Shown here: piece after piece, positions 34,663-46,581 of the stretch
Position numbering within the stretch: the stretch's first letter is position 1
Layout of the letters: every line of letters begins with the position of its first letter
NCBI RefSeq assembly: GCF_003573695.1
Contig: NC_039364.1
Span: forward strand, 67,848,256-67,912,255
Reading direction: 5' to 3'
Origin: Papaver somniferum
Taxonomy: Eukaryota; Streptophyta; Magnoliopsida; Ranunculales; Papaveraceae
DNA length: 64,000 bases
Translations under genes and position numbers: made by a program
The notes under the pieces: model-generated
The model's database searches: none
What the model was told of the DNA's origin: nothing
What the model saw: the letters and a program-made list of their open reading frames with translations, nothing else

Positions 34663-37111
34663 TGAAAAAGCGGGGTTTTGACAACCTCACACAATATTTC
34701 GATTAACAATGTGTATGGACTAACTCCAATATAATTTCTAGAGAATCTTAGACTCAATCTAAAGTATATTAAAGATTTAATACCTCAATCTCTCGATTTG
34801 ATCTTTACTCAAGCAAATGGAAATCAACGAGTCTTTATCAAATACTAGAGAGATAAACTTGGATGGTACCAAAGACCAATATCCAAGTGTCAATAAATTT
34901 AAATCAACAACCAAAGTTTGGATATTCTAATTGATTGATCTTAACGCACAACCTGTGATATTTCAATTATATAACAAAATATAATGCGGAATAGAAATAA
35001 CACAGACACCAGAAATTTTGTTAACGAGGAAACCGCAAATGCAGAAAAACCCTGGGAACTAGTCCAGATTGAACACCACACTGTATTAAGCCGCTACAGA
35101 CACTAGCCTACTACAAACTAACTTCGGAATGGACTGTAGTTGAACCCTAATCAATCTCACACTGATTCAAGGTATAGTTGCGCTCCCCACGTCTCTGATC
35201 CCAGCAGGATGCTATGCGCTTGATTCCCTTAGCTGATCTCACCCACAACAAAAAGTTGCTACGACCCAAAGTCGAAGACTTTAATAAACAAATCTGCATC
35301 ACACAGAAAAGTCTACGATAATAGATAAATCTGTCTCCCACAGATAAACCTAAGATTTTTGTTCCGTATTTTGATAAAATCAAGGTGAACATGAACTAAT
35401 CGATAACCCGGACTTATATTCCCGAAGAACAGCCTAGAATTATCAATCATCTCAAAGTAATCTAAATCGTATGGTAGCGAAACTCGATATTGCGGAATCA
35501 CAAACGATGAGATGAAGATGTTTGTGATTTCTTTTTATCTTACCCTATCGGCGATATAACCTCAAGTCAATTATTCAATTGAACTCGTACGATAGAAAAT
35601 GACAAGATCAGATCGCTCAACTACAATAGAAGTAGTTTCTTCTGGATTCACAATCCCAATGAAGTCTTTCAGTCGTTAACCTACAGGGTCTCGAGAAGAA
35701 ACCTAAGGTTAAAGGATAACCGACTCTAGCAAAACCAACTAGTATCACACAGGAGGTGTGGGGATTAGTTTTTCCAGTTGCTACATGTATACTTTATATA
35801 TTTTTCAAATCATGGTTTGTAATCTAAGTTACCTTGGTAACAAAGCATTCAATATTCACCGTTAGATGAAAAACCTGATTTAACCAAGCTAATATCTTTC
35901 AACCGTTAGATCAAAACTTAGCTTGTCACACACAAATGAAATGTATTTCATTTGGGTTTGAGTAACCGTACCTAAACGCGTATACTTAGTTGGTTCACAA
36001 ATAGTTAACCAATGGTTATCCATATGAGCACTTTCATATCAACCGTATTCATATTCTTCACAACTAGTTCAAATGACTTCAAAAGAACTAGTTGAAGAGT
36101 TGTTCAATTGCTTAGGTCTTTATGAATAGACACAATTGAAACAAAATCGGTTTGATTCACTTGAATTAATTCATGAACAATATATCCACGGTTTGCAAAG
36201 ATTGCATTCCTTATTTATTTATTGTTTAAGTTCATGAACTTCCGATTTGAGAAATATAACCACCTTAGGTACGCGTACGGGTACGTGTACCATAGCTACC
36301 AGATTTTATTTTTGAAACTCAGCAGAAATTTTCGGTCGAAAACTTCCATGGGTACGCGTACGGGCATGCGTACCTAAGGTGACTGGTTTAACAGTTTGCA
36401 AACTTACAAACTCAGCAGAAATTTTCGGTTCGAAAACTTCCGCTGGTACGCGTACCCAACCTGTCTCCTTCACCAATACCGTATGCACACATATGCACAC
36501 ACGTGGTTTCCGGCACATGGATTTATACACTAATGTGCGAACACGCTATATATGCTCATATCCATAGTTGGTTACGTAATCTCAACTCTACATTTCAATC
36601 ATTGAAACATTCTTCTATAATGTTATAACAGTCGTTATTCACAACTATCGTCATCAGAGCTATTTTCAAGATTGAAACGTCATCATGACTTTCGTCACGG
36701 GTTAAGATGAAAACTGGTTAAAGCGATAGCTTACCAACACATATGTGTATGTGTATGAAAAAAAGATAGGCGAGTAAACTCGGCTCGAAACAGCAAATGT
36801 GTATGTATGAAAACTATCATACTTATACGACTTTGTCTCAAGAATAGGAGATAGAGAGGTAGACTTTTGAGTGATAGATAAGTTCAAGTATCCACATACC
36901 TTTTAGTCGAATGAAGTTCCACTGGTTCCTTGAGTAGTTCTTCGTCTTCGTAAGATGACCGCCGTGGAGTCTGGAGCTCAACTACACCGTCCTAGTCCGA
37001 GGCTTAGCTATAAGTAGTCTAGAAATCAAGACATATAGTTTTGACAATAAAAATTGACAAACATGCTTGAGATAGCAACGCATGCGTGTTCGACCTAGAA
37101 ATGCTCTAACA
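34663..37111 (-). repeat. B3 3' LTR (2449 bp)
   Basis: On + it runs 'tgaaaaagcggggttttg' to 'gaaatgctctaaca', then 'atctcgccctttgtc' (polypurine tract with one change). Compared with the right-hand LTR it has an extra unit of about 90 bp at 36268-36360, holding one more 'ggtacgcgtacggg' site. Confidence 0.9.
36268..36455. repeat. B3 LTR module: three 'gtacgcgtac' palindromic sites
   Basis: 'ggtacgcgtacgggtacg' and two relatives alternate with 'cagcagaaattttcggttcg' blocks. 'gtacgcgtac' is a perfect palindrome. This copy has one unit more than the LTR at 40737-43107. Confidence 0.75.
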
Positions 37112-38506
37112 ATCTCGCCCTTTGTCAAATTTAGTGGCAAAACTATCAATACATATGGATTACAAAATAAATAAAACTTTGTAGCTTCTCGTCCACATGC
37201 TTGATCTCCTTGGTGCTTCAAGATTACTCGAAAACTTCGTCTTTTCCAAGTACTCCCATGATTCCATAGATTTTCAATTCAGCATCATAGTTGTTGAAGA
37301 TCCGTAGCCATAACAATGAGAAAACAAAAGCTCGCGATCATTGTCATACAGTGTCATAGTATTATTACACAATATCAAAGTTCTTATATCACAACTTCGA
37401 CAACAATAATATGGTGATATGTATCACTCCCCCTTAGTCAATACTTTCATCTCAACATTAAAACCACTCCCCCTTACATAATGATATGTAAAACACGTAA
37501 ACCATATGTATTTTTAGTGTGGATTACATATTAATTCTCCCCATTTTTGTCAATAAAATTGGCAAAGGTACGAAAACGGGATCCTAATGAAATTTCCACG
37601 GAGATGCTTCAAGACCAAAGAAAAGTACATATCAACTTTGTTTAGATGCAATCAAATAGCCGAAGCTAAATGAATTCATCAAGGAGTTTATAAAGATACA
37701 AGATAACTCCTAAAATATTCCACAGCCGCACTCCCCACAAAGATATGGAAATTAAGCGCAAGTTCAAAAGAACTCTTCCCCATTTGATGTTATTCCCGAA
37801 AGAACAACAAGACCGACCTTACTTTTACAAGAAAAGAAGGATTTCTTTGGACACAAAAAACCACAAAATGATTTTGTATCCAAAAATTCTCAATTAAACT
37901 AATCACAAGAGAACCCATGATTAATTTAATCGGAATACACAACCAAATTAATCACAAACGAATCTATGATTTGTTTAGTTGAAAATGCTCACATAAGAAA
38001 AACTTATGAAGCCGCACAGTATATACATAAAATATGGACCAGGGAAGATCAATACTGCGGAATATACAAAGATTCATTATATCTTCATCACTATTTGCAT
38101 ACCGACATATAATAGACATAATCTTTGTAAACAAAAGATTTTAACCTATCTTCCATCAAAAAATTGACAAAATAGGCTTAAATTTTGTTTGTCAAAAGTT
38201 CACCGATCTTGTATCAATACATGCATATCGACATATGAAAGAGATAACTTTTGACATCATATGGGACAATAATAGTTCACGGACGCAAACACACATATCC
38301 CATAACATATTGCAATATATAAAACCATAAAGATTAATACTGCAAACACCATCTTCCAAATCACTTTAGAATTTAAATAAATAAATCTAAAACATTGCAA
38401 GATGAAAACGTTGGACATAGATATGTGTACTCACAATAAATGCTATTCCAAACCCTAGTTATCCGTCTTAAAAAAACAAGAATAAAAATTCTCTTAAGAA
38501 GTTTTA

Positions 38507-38875
38507 CTAGACATTGAGATCTTTTAAAAATTCCTTATCGTCCCCGAACTCCTTGTCGTCAACAGCCATTGGTACATATGGTTCATGGAGGAAGGAGTCA
38601 ATACCAATAAACCGTCTTGCCTGATGTTGTCGAACCAGGGCCTTCTGAATTTCTAACGATCTTAAAACACAAGCCTTTATTTGTTGAATCTCTTTTCTTG
38701 CCAGCTTCAACTCTTCAAGAACATCAGAAAACTTCTGAGAATTAGAAGGAACTGCTCTTGGCTTCCTCACATTCCTTCTTTTTCTTTTCAAAGTTGGAGA
38801 CAAAGGAGATTTCTCTTTTTCCTTGGTGATTGATGGATTAACAATCGTATTGATATCTTTTCCATCAGAAGACAT
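38507..38875 (-). CDS. B3 ORF2, 122 codons, small basic/coiled-coil protein of unknown function
   Basis: An intact frame from the ATG at 38875 to the stop at 38507. The N-terminus is polar. It is followed by a basic nuclear-localisation-like patch 'LKRKRRNVRKPR' (about residues 29-40) and a heptad-like E/L/K/I segment 'VLEELKLARKEIQQIK' (about 52-67). The C-terminus is acidic ('VDDKEFGDDKEFLKDLNV'). It lies about 350 bp downstream of gag in the same sense, upstream of the 3' non-coding region. It is present in all four B internal regions of this window, intact in B3 and B4. I do not recognise a family. A remnant of the Sirevirus envelope-like ORF is one candidate; the coiled coil and position fit, but no membrane segment is visible. 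Confidence 0.55.
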   Translation of the reverse strand: MSSDGKDINTIVNPSITKEKEKSPLSPTLKRKRRNVRKPRAVPSNSQKFSDVLEELKLARKEIQQIKACVLRSLEIQKALVRQHQARRFIGIDSFLHEPYVPMAVDDKEFGDDKEFLKDLNV

Positions 38876-39227
38876 GATGCTTGGAGTACCCTTATGCAGC
38901 CGGTTTTTTGTGAGAGGAATTCACAATCTCAACAAGTGGTCTTAAGATATAAAGAGTATCAGAGATGGAAAAAGGAATGTAGGGTTTCGAAACCTTTAAA
39001 CAGGTTCGTACACGTCCAACTCACAACCCTATAAAGAGTAGAATTCTCGATAATGACCCTCTTCTGTTGGCAAAACGGTCATTTCCAATATCAACAGTGA
39101 TGTGGAGGAATTCCAAAAACCAAACAACACAAAGCTAAAAACGAAACTAAATTTTTAAAGCCTGAGGTGTGCAAGATCTTGCCTCTTTTGAACAGGCACA
39201 TGAGACAAGATGCACATGACAACACAA

Positions 39228-40670
39228 TCAAGTTGTGCTGTGGTGAACAACAACTTGTCCACCATGACCCTTTTGGTAGGAATTCATGGAACCCTGCCTT
39301 TGCTTATGTTTAGACCATGTTTTCTTCTCTAGTGGTCTAAATCTGTTTTTGGACACTAATTTCTTAGATGAAGATAAGGTCTTACATACCTCAGCTGTTT
39401 TCTTCGCTAATTTAAGCTTGGTATCTAGACGATCTGCTCTTCGTGAAGCTTGTTGACATATATCATTTTGTGTTTGTACTTGAAACGCTTTGAACATAGA
39501 GATTCCAAAAGAAGGGTCAATTGATTCTTCCATATTGATTGGGTTCTCTTCTAAAAGATTATCAAGATTGATGTATGTATTGCTATTATCAAAATCAATA
39601 TTTCACATAGAAGAGCAACACTTGATTTTTTGTCTTCATCAGAATCATAATTGTCAGACATCAAGTGTCGCAGCAAGACCTTTGTTCCCAGTGTATTTTC
39701 TACGATTTGGGAATTCGTTTGCAAAATGACCAAAACCCTTACACTTAAAGCACTGAGGCATATCCTCGTCATCAGTTTCATCAGCGTCTCTGTTTTTAGG
39801 AGAAATACGATTATGAGGTTTTACTGATGCCTTTGGCTTATCTCTGGAGAACCGTTTACTTCTCTGCAACAGAAGATCCCTAAACTGTCTTGTGATCATC
39901 GAGACCGATTTGTCAAGATCTTCATCTGATGAATCCGTTTCAGAGTGATCATCTTCAGAGATATACACATTTTTACTTTTATCAAGTAATTTTGTGTCTT
40001 TCAGTGCTTTGAACGCCACATCCTTGGATTTGGACGAGTGTTCATGATCACATATATTTAGCTTCCCAACCAAGGTATTTATGCAGAGGGTATCAAGGTT
40101 ATGTCCCTCAACGATGGCATGCTTCTTAGAATCATATCTAGATGGCAGCGATCTGAGAATTTTCATCACAGTATCCTTTTCAAGAATAGTCTTGCCTAAT
40201 GCAAAAGATGCATTAACAATTTCAGACACTTTGTGGTTAAACTCATCAAATGAATCTTCGTCTTCCATAAGAAGGTTTTCCCAATCGGAATTTAGGTTTT
40301 GAAGTTTGGCTTCCTTTTCACTGGTATTTCCTTCGAATACGGTTTCTAAGATATCCTCCCACGCATCTTTAGACCTAGTGCAATTTGACACATGGTGCTG
40401 AAGATTTGGGGTAATGGCATGTATGATGGCATTCAAACCGTCGGAGTTTTGCTTTGCAGCAAGTATCTCAGCAACATCGTATTCGCCAATATTCTTTGGA
40501 ACAGTAGCGTTACCTATTGCCACAACGGGAGCATCATAGCCATTAACTACATATACCCATGATTGAAAATCACGTGCTTGAAGAAAAGCTTGCATACCAA
40601 TTTTCCACCATAAGTAGTTTGAGCCATCGAAGATTGGTGGTACGTTATTAGAGATAACACCTCTGTCCGT
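39228..40670 (-). pseudogene. gag: B3 gag, start codon lost, frameshifted and internally deleted
   Basis: The frame is open from 40670 to 39654. The start equivalent to the B5 ATG is ACG here. The N-terminus has 'PPIFDGSNYLWWKIGMQAFL' and the following W-x5-G pattern of copia gag (UBN2/DUF4219 type). Near residue 320 lies a zinc knuckle 'CFKCKGFGHFANEFPN' whose last Cys is Phe (codon 39711-39713). A 5-bp deletion near 39660 shifts the frame. A deletion of about 102 bp near 39495 removes the second knuckle kept in B4 and B5. The C-terminal part (39533-39228) is K/E/L-rich. Confidence 0.85.
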
Positions 40671-40719
40671 AGATTCAGATCGCTACAAACACAGACTTTT
40701 GAGGTTTTAAACGTGTTTG

Positions 40720-40736
40720 CCTGCTCTGATACCAAT
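40720..40736 (-). other. B3 primer-binding site (initiator tRNA-Met)
   Basis: On + 'cctgctctgataccaat', directly next to the LTR that starts at 40737. Perfect match to the usual copia site. Confidence 0.95.
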
Positions 40737-43107
40737 TGAAAAAGCGGGGGGTCTAACAACCTCACCCAATATTTCGATTAGCAATTTGTATGGACTAACT
40801 CCAATATACTTTCTAGAGAATCAACTAGACAGTTAGAGTCAATCTAGATAAAAGTATATCAAAGATTTATTATCTCAATCTCTCGATTTGATCTTTACTC
40901 AAGAAAATAGAAATCTGCGAGTCTTTATCAAATACTAGAGAGATAACTTGAATTGTACCAAAGACCAATATCCAACTGTCAATCAATCTAAATCAAAAAC
41001 CAAAGGTTGGATATTCTAATTGATTGATCTTAAAGCACAACATGTGATATTTCAATTATATAACAAAATATAATGCGGAATAGAAATAACACAGACACCA
41101 AAAATTTTGTTAACGAGGAAACCGCAAATGCAGAAAAACCCCGGGACCTAGTCCAGATTGAACACCACACTGTATTAAGCCGCTACAGACACTAGCCTAC
41201 TAAAAACTAACTTCGGTCTGGACTGTAGTTGAACGCTAATCAATCTCACACTGATTCAAGGGACAATTGCGTTCCTTTTGTCTCTGATCCCAACAGGATG
41301 CTACGCAATTGATTCCCTTAGCTGATCTCACCCACAACCAAGAGTTGTTACGACCCAAAGTCGAAGACTTTAATAAACAAATCTGTATCACACAGAAAAG
41401 TCTACGATAATAGATAAATCTGTCTCTCACAGAAAACCTAAGAGTTTTGTTCCGTCTTTTGATAAAATCAAGCTGAACATGAATCAATCGATAACCCAGA
41501 CTTATCTTCCCGAAGAACAACCTAGAATTATCAATCACCTCACATAATCTAAATCGTATGGTAGCGAAACTAGATATTGCGGAATCACAAACGATGAGAC
41601 GAAGATGTTTGTGATTTCTTTTTATCTTGCCCTATCGGATATATAATCTCAAGTCAATTATTTAATTGAAATCGTACGATAGAAAATGGCAAGATCAGAT
41701 CGCTCAACTACAAGAGAAGTAGTTTCGTCTGGCTTCACAATCCCAATGAAGTCTTTCAGTCGTTAACCTACAGGGTCTCGAGAAGAAACCTAAGGTTAAA
41801 GGAGAACCGACTCTAGCAAAACCAACTAGTATCACACAAGAGGTGTGGGGATTAGTTTTTCCAGTTGCTATATATCAACATTATATAGTTTTCAAATCAG
41901 GGTTTGCAATCTAAGTTACCTTGGTAACAAAGCATTCAATATTCACCGTCAGATGAAAAACCTGATTTAACCAAGCTAATATCTTTCAATCGTTATATCA
42001 AAACTTAGCTTGTCACACACAAATGAAATGTATTTCATTTACGTTTGAGTAACCGTACCTAAACGTGTACACTTAGTTGGTTCACAAATAGTTAACCGAC
42101 CTATATGAGCACTTTCATATCAACCTTATTCATCTTCTTTCACAACTAGTTCAAATGACTTCAAAAGAACTAGTTGAAGAGTTGTTCAATTGCTTAGGTC
42201 TTTATGAATAGACACAATTGAAACAAAATCGGCTTGATTCACTTGAATCAATTCATGAACAATATAGCCATGGTTTGCAAAGATTTCATTCCTTATTGAT
42301 TTATTGTTTAAGTTCATGAACTTCCGATTTGAGAAATATAACCAGCTTGGGTACGCGTACGGGTATGCGTACCTAAGGTGACTGGTTTAAATGTTTGCAA
42401 ACTTACAAACTCCGCAGAAATTTTCGGTTCGAAAATTTCCGCTGGTACGCGTACCCAACCTGTCTCTTTCACCAATACCGTATGCACACACATGCATACA
42501 CTTGGTTTCCGGCACATGGATTTGTACACTAATGTGCGAACACACTATATATGCTTATATCCATAGTTGGTTACGTAATCTCAACTCTACATTTAAATCA
42601 TTGAAACATTCTTCTATAATGTTATAACAGTCGTTATTCACAATTATCGTGATCAAAGCTATTTTCAAGATTGAAACGTCATCATGACTTTCGTCACGGG
42701 TTAAGATGAAAAGTGGTTAAATCGAAAGCTTACCAACACATATTTTCGAGAAAAAGATACGCGAGTAAACTCACCTTGAAATAGCAAATGTGTATGTATG
42801 AAAACTATCCTACTTATACGACTTTGTCTCAAGAATAGGAGATAGAGAGGTAGAATTTTAAGTGATAGATAAGTTCAAGTCTCCACATACCTTTTAGTCG
42901 GATGAAGTTCCACTGGTTCCTTGAGTAGTTCTTCGCCTTCGTAAGATGACCACCGTGGTGTCTGGAGCTCAACTACACTTAACTGTCCTAGTCCGAGACT
43001 TAGCTCTAAGTAGTCTAGAAATCAAGACATATAGTTTTGACAAGTAAACTTGATAAACATGCTTGAGATAGAAACACATGCGAGTTCGACCGAGAAATTC
43101 TCTAACA
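40737..43107 (-). repeat. Shared LTR: 5' LTR of B3 and 3' LTR of B4 (2371 bp)
   Basis: On + it runs 'tgaaaaagcggggggtc' to 'gaaattctctaaca'. Its left edge abuts the B3 primer site and its right edge abuts a polypurine tract ('atcttcccctttgtc') of a second internal region. One LTR therefore serves two internal regions. The 'gtacgcgtac' sites are at 42350-42460. Confidence 0.9.
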
Positions 43108-44501
43108 ATCTTCCCCTTTGTCAATTTTAGTGGCAAAACTATCAATACATATGGATTACAAAATAAATAAAACTTTGTAGCTTCTCGTACACATGCTTGA
43201 TCTCCTTGGTGATTCAAGATTACTCGAAAACTTCGTCTTTTCCAAGTACTCCCATGATTCCATAGATGTTCAATTCAGCATCATAGTTATTGAAGATCCG
43301 TAGCCATAACAATGAGAAAACAAAAGCTCTTGATCATTGTCATACAATGTCATAGTATTATTACACAATATCAAAGTTCTTATATCACAACTTCTACAAC
43401 AATACTATGGTGATATATCACTCACCCTTAGTCAATACTTTCATCTCAACATGAAAACCACTCCCCCTTACATAATGATCCGTAAAACACGTAAACCATA
43501 TGTATTTTTAGTGTGAACTACATATTAATTCTCCCACTTTTTGTCAATAAAATTGTCAAAGGTACGAAAACGGGATCCTAATGAAATTTCCACGGAGATG
43601 CTTCAAGACGAAAGAAAATTACATATCAACTTTGTTTATATGCAATCAAATATCCGAAGCTAAATGCATTCATCAAGGAGTTTATAAAAATGCAAGATAA
43701 CTCCTAAAATATTCCACAGCCGCACTCCCACCAAAGATATGGAAATTAAGTGCAAGTTCAAAAGAACTCTCCCTCATTTGATGTTATTCCCGAAAAAACA
43801 ATAAGAGCGACCTTACTTTTACAAGAAAAGAATGATTTCTTTGGACACAAAAAACCACAAAATGATTTTGTATCCAAAAATTCTCAATTAAACTAATCAC
43901 AAGAGAACCCATGATTAATTTAATCGGAATACACAATCAAATTAATCACAAACAAATCTATGATTTGTTTAGTTGGAAATGCTCACATAAGAAAAACTTA
44001 TGGAGCCGCACAGTATATACATAAAATATGGATCGGGGAAGATCAATACTGCGGAATATACAAAGGTTCATTTTATCTTCATCAGTATTTGCATAACGAC
44101 ATATAATAGACATAATCTTTGTAAACAAAAGATTTTAACCTATCTTCCATCAAAAAATTGACAAAATAGGCTTAAATTTTGTTTGTCAAAAGTTCATCGA
44201 TCTTGTATCAATACGTGCATATCGACATATGAAAGAGATAACTTTTGACATCATATGGGACAATAATAGTTCACGGACAAACACACATATCCCATAACAT
44301 ATTGCAATATATAAAACCATAAAGGTTAATACTGCAAACATCAACTTCCAAATCACTTTAGAATTTTAAAAAATAAATCTAAAAACATTGCAAGATGAGA
44401 ACGTTGGACATAACTATGTGTACTCACAATAATGGCTATTCCAAACCCTAGTTATCCTTCTTAAACAAAAAAAATAATAAAAATTCTCTTAAGAAGTTTT
44501 A

Positions 44502-44870
44502 CTAGACATTGAGATCTTTGAAAAATTCCTTATCGTCCCCGAACTCCTTGTCGTCAACAGCCATTGGTACATATGGTTCATGGAGGAAGGAATTAATACC
44601 AATAAACCGTCTTGGCTGATGATGTCGAACCAGAGCCTTCTGAATTCCTAAGGATCTTAAAACACAAGCCTTTATTTGTTGAATCACTTTTCTTACCAGC
44701 TTCAACTCTTCAAGAACATTAGAAAACTTCTGAGAATTAGAAGGAACTGCTCTTGGCTTCCTCACATTCCTTCTTTTTCTTTTCAAAGTTGGAGACAAAG
44801 GAGTTTTCTCTTTTTCCTTGGTGATTGATGTATTAACAATCATATTGATATCTTTTCCATCAGAAGACAT
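44502..44870 (-). CDS. B4 ORF2, 122 codons, unknown function
   Basis: Intact from the ATG at 44870, and nearly the same protein as B3 ORF2. It keeps the basic patch 'LKRKRRNVRKPR', the coiled-coil stretch and the acidic tail 'DDKEFGDDKEFFKDLNV'. The frame is open further upstream without an ATG. Same place and sense relative to gag as in B3. Comparing B3, B4, B5 and B2 codon by codon would show whether changes are mostly silent. Confidence 0.55.
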   Translation of the reverse strand: MSSDGKDINMIVNTSITKEKEKTPLSPTLKRKRRNVRKPRAVPSNSQKFSNVLEELKLVRKVIQQIKACVLRSLGIQKALVRHHQPRRFIGINSFLHEPYVPMAVDDKEFGDDKEFFKDLNV

Positions 44871-45235
44871 GATGCTTGGAGTACCCTTATGCAACCGGTT
44901 TTTTGTGAGAGGAATTCACAATCTCAACAAGTGGTCTTAAGATATAAAGAGTATCAGAGATGGAAAAAGGAATGTAGGGTTTCGAAACCTTTAAACAGGT
45001 TTGTACACTTCCAACTCACAACCCTATAAAGAGTAGAATTGTCGATAATAACCCTCTTTTTTTGTCAAAACGGTGATTTCCAATATCAACAGTGATATGG
45101 AGGAATGACAAAAACCAAACAACACAAAGTTAAAAAAGAAACTAAATTTTTAAAGCCTGAGGTGTGCAAGATCTTGTCTCTTTTGAACAGGCACATGAGA
45201 CAAGATGCACATGACAACACATTCAAGTTGTGCTG

Positions 45236-46581
45236 TGGTGAACAACAATTTGTCCACCATGACCCTTTTGGTTGGAATTCATGGAACGCTGCCTTTCTTT
45301 ATGTTTAGACTATGTTTTCTTCTCTAGTGGTCTAAATCCATCTTTGGAAACTAATTTCTTCGACGAAGATAAGATCTTACATACCTCAGCTGTTTTCTCC
45401 GCTAATATAAGTTTGGTAGCTAGACGATCTTCTCTTTGTTGAAGCTTATTGACATATCTCATTTTGTGTTTGTACTTGAAACACTTTGAAAGTTCATGAC
45501 CCTTGAGAGAACAATAGGAGCATGTCAATGCATAAGATGATTCAGGCGCCTGTGAAGTGCAAGCTGCTAGGCACAAAGTAGTTCCTGAAACATTAAACAT
45601 AGAGTTTCCAAAAGAAGGGTCAATTGATTCTTCCATCTTGATTGGGTTCTCTTCTAAAATATTATCAAGATTGATTTATGTATTGCTACAATTATCAAAA
45701 TCAATATTTTTACATCGAAGAGAAACACTTGATTTTTTGTCTTCATCAGAATCATAATTGTCAGACATCTCATCAAGTGTCGCAGCAAGACCTTTGTTCC
45801 CAGTGTATTTTCTACGATTTGGGAATTCGTTTGCAAAATGACCAAAACCCTTACACTTAAAGCACTGAGGCATATCCTCGTCATCAGTTTCATCAGCGTC
45901 TCTGTTTTTAGGAGAAATACGATTATGAGGTTTTACTGATGCCTTTGGCTTATCTCTGGAGAACCGTTTACTTCTCTGCAACAGAAGATCCCTAAACTGT
46001 CTTGTGATCATCGAGACCGATTTGTCAAGATCTTCATCTGATGAATCCGTTTCAGAGTGATCATCTTCATAGATATACACATTTTTATTTTTATCAAGTA
46101 ATTTTGTGTCTTTTAGTGCTTTGAACGCCACATCCTTGGATTTGGGCGAGTGTTCATGATCAAAGATCTTTAGCTTCCCAACCAAGGTATTTCTGGAGAG
46201 GGTATCAAGGTTATTTCCCTCAAAGATGGCATGCTTCTTAGAATCTTATCTAGATGGCAGCGATCTGAGAATTTTCATCACAATGTCCTTTTCAGGAATA
46301 CTCTTACCCAATGCAAAAGATGCATTAAGAATTTCAGACACTTTGTGATTAAACTCATCAAATGAATCTTCATCTGCCATACAAAGGTTTTCCTAATCGG
46401 AATTTAGGTTTTGAAGCCTGGTCTCCTTTTCACAGGTACTTCCTTAAAATACGGTTTCTAAGATATCCCAAGCATCTTTAGACCTGCAGGTACATGGTGT
46501 TGAAGATCTGGGGTAATGGCATGGATGATAGTATTTAACCCGTCAAAATTTTGCTTTGCAACGAGAATCTCGGTAGGTTCA
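45236..46581 (-). pseudogene. gag: B4 gag, N-terminus lost to B5, frameshifts and stops
   Basis: The longest intact part is 46185-45676. It includes the acidic S/D/E stretch and the first zinc knuckle with the same Cys-to-Phe change as B3. The frame then changes and 45636-45310 carries the second knuckle 'CSYCSLKGHELSKC' and the K/E/L-rich tail. A Trp codon is TAG at 45308-45310, so the last 25 or so codons are cut off. Upstream, 46186-46581 holds the middle of the gag core with small changes of frame. Confidence 0.8.

Larger units (their letters stand above)
34663..43107 (-). mobile_element. B3: family B Sirevirus-like element (TR-GAG), LTR to LTR
   Basis: On the minus strand: 5' LTR (43107-40737), primer site (40736-40720), gag pseudogene, ORF2, 3' non-coding region with polypurine tracts, and 3' LTR (37111-34663). 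The internal region is 3.6 kb, without pol. The right-hand LTR is at the same time the 3' LTR of B4. The left flank is 'gtaat' (34658-34662); no matching duplication can be found on the right because the LTR runs straight into the B4 tract. Confidence 0.9.
43108..46581 (-). mobile_element. B4: internal region of a second family B unit, truncated by B5
   Basis: It is colinear with the B3 internal region: polypurine tracts (43108-43560), tandem repeats (44065-44250), ORF2 and gag. It stops inside gag at 46581, where the B5 LTR begins. The N-terminal gag, primer site and own 5' LTR are not in the window. The left flank of B5 is 'gttca' (46577-46581). Confidence 0.85.
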
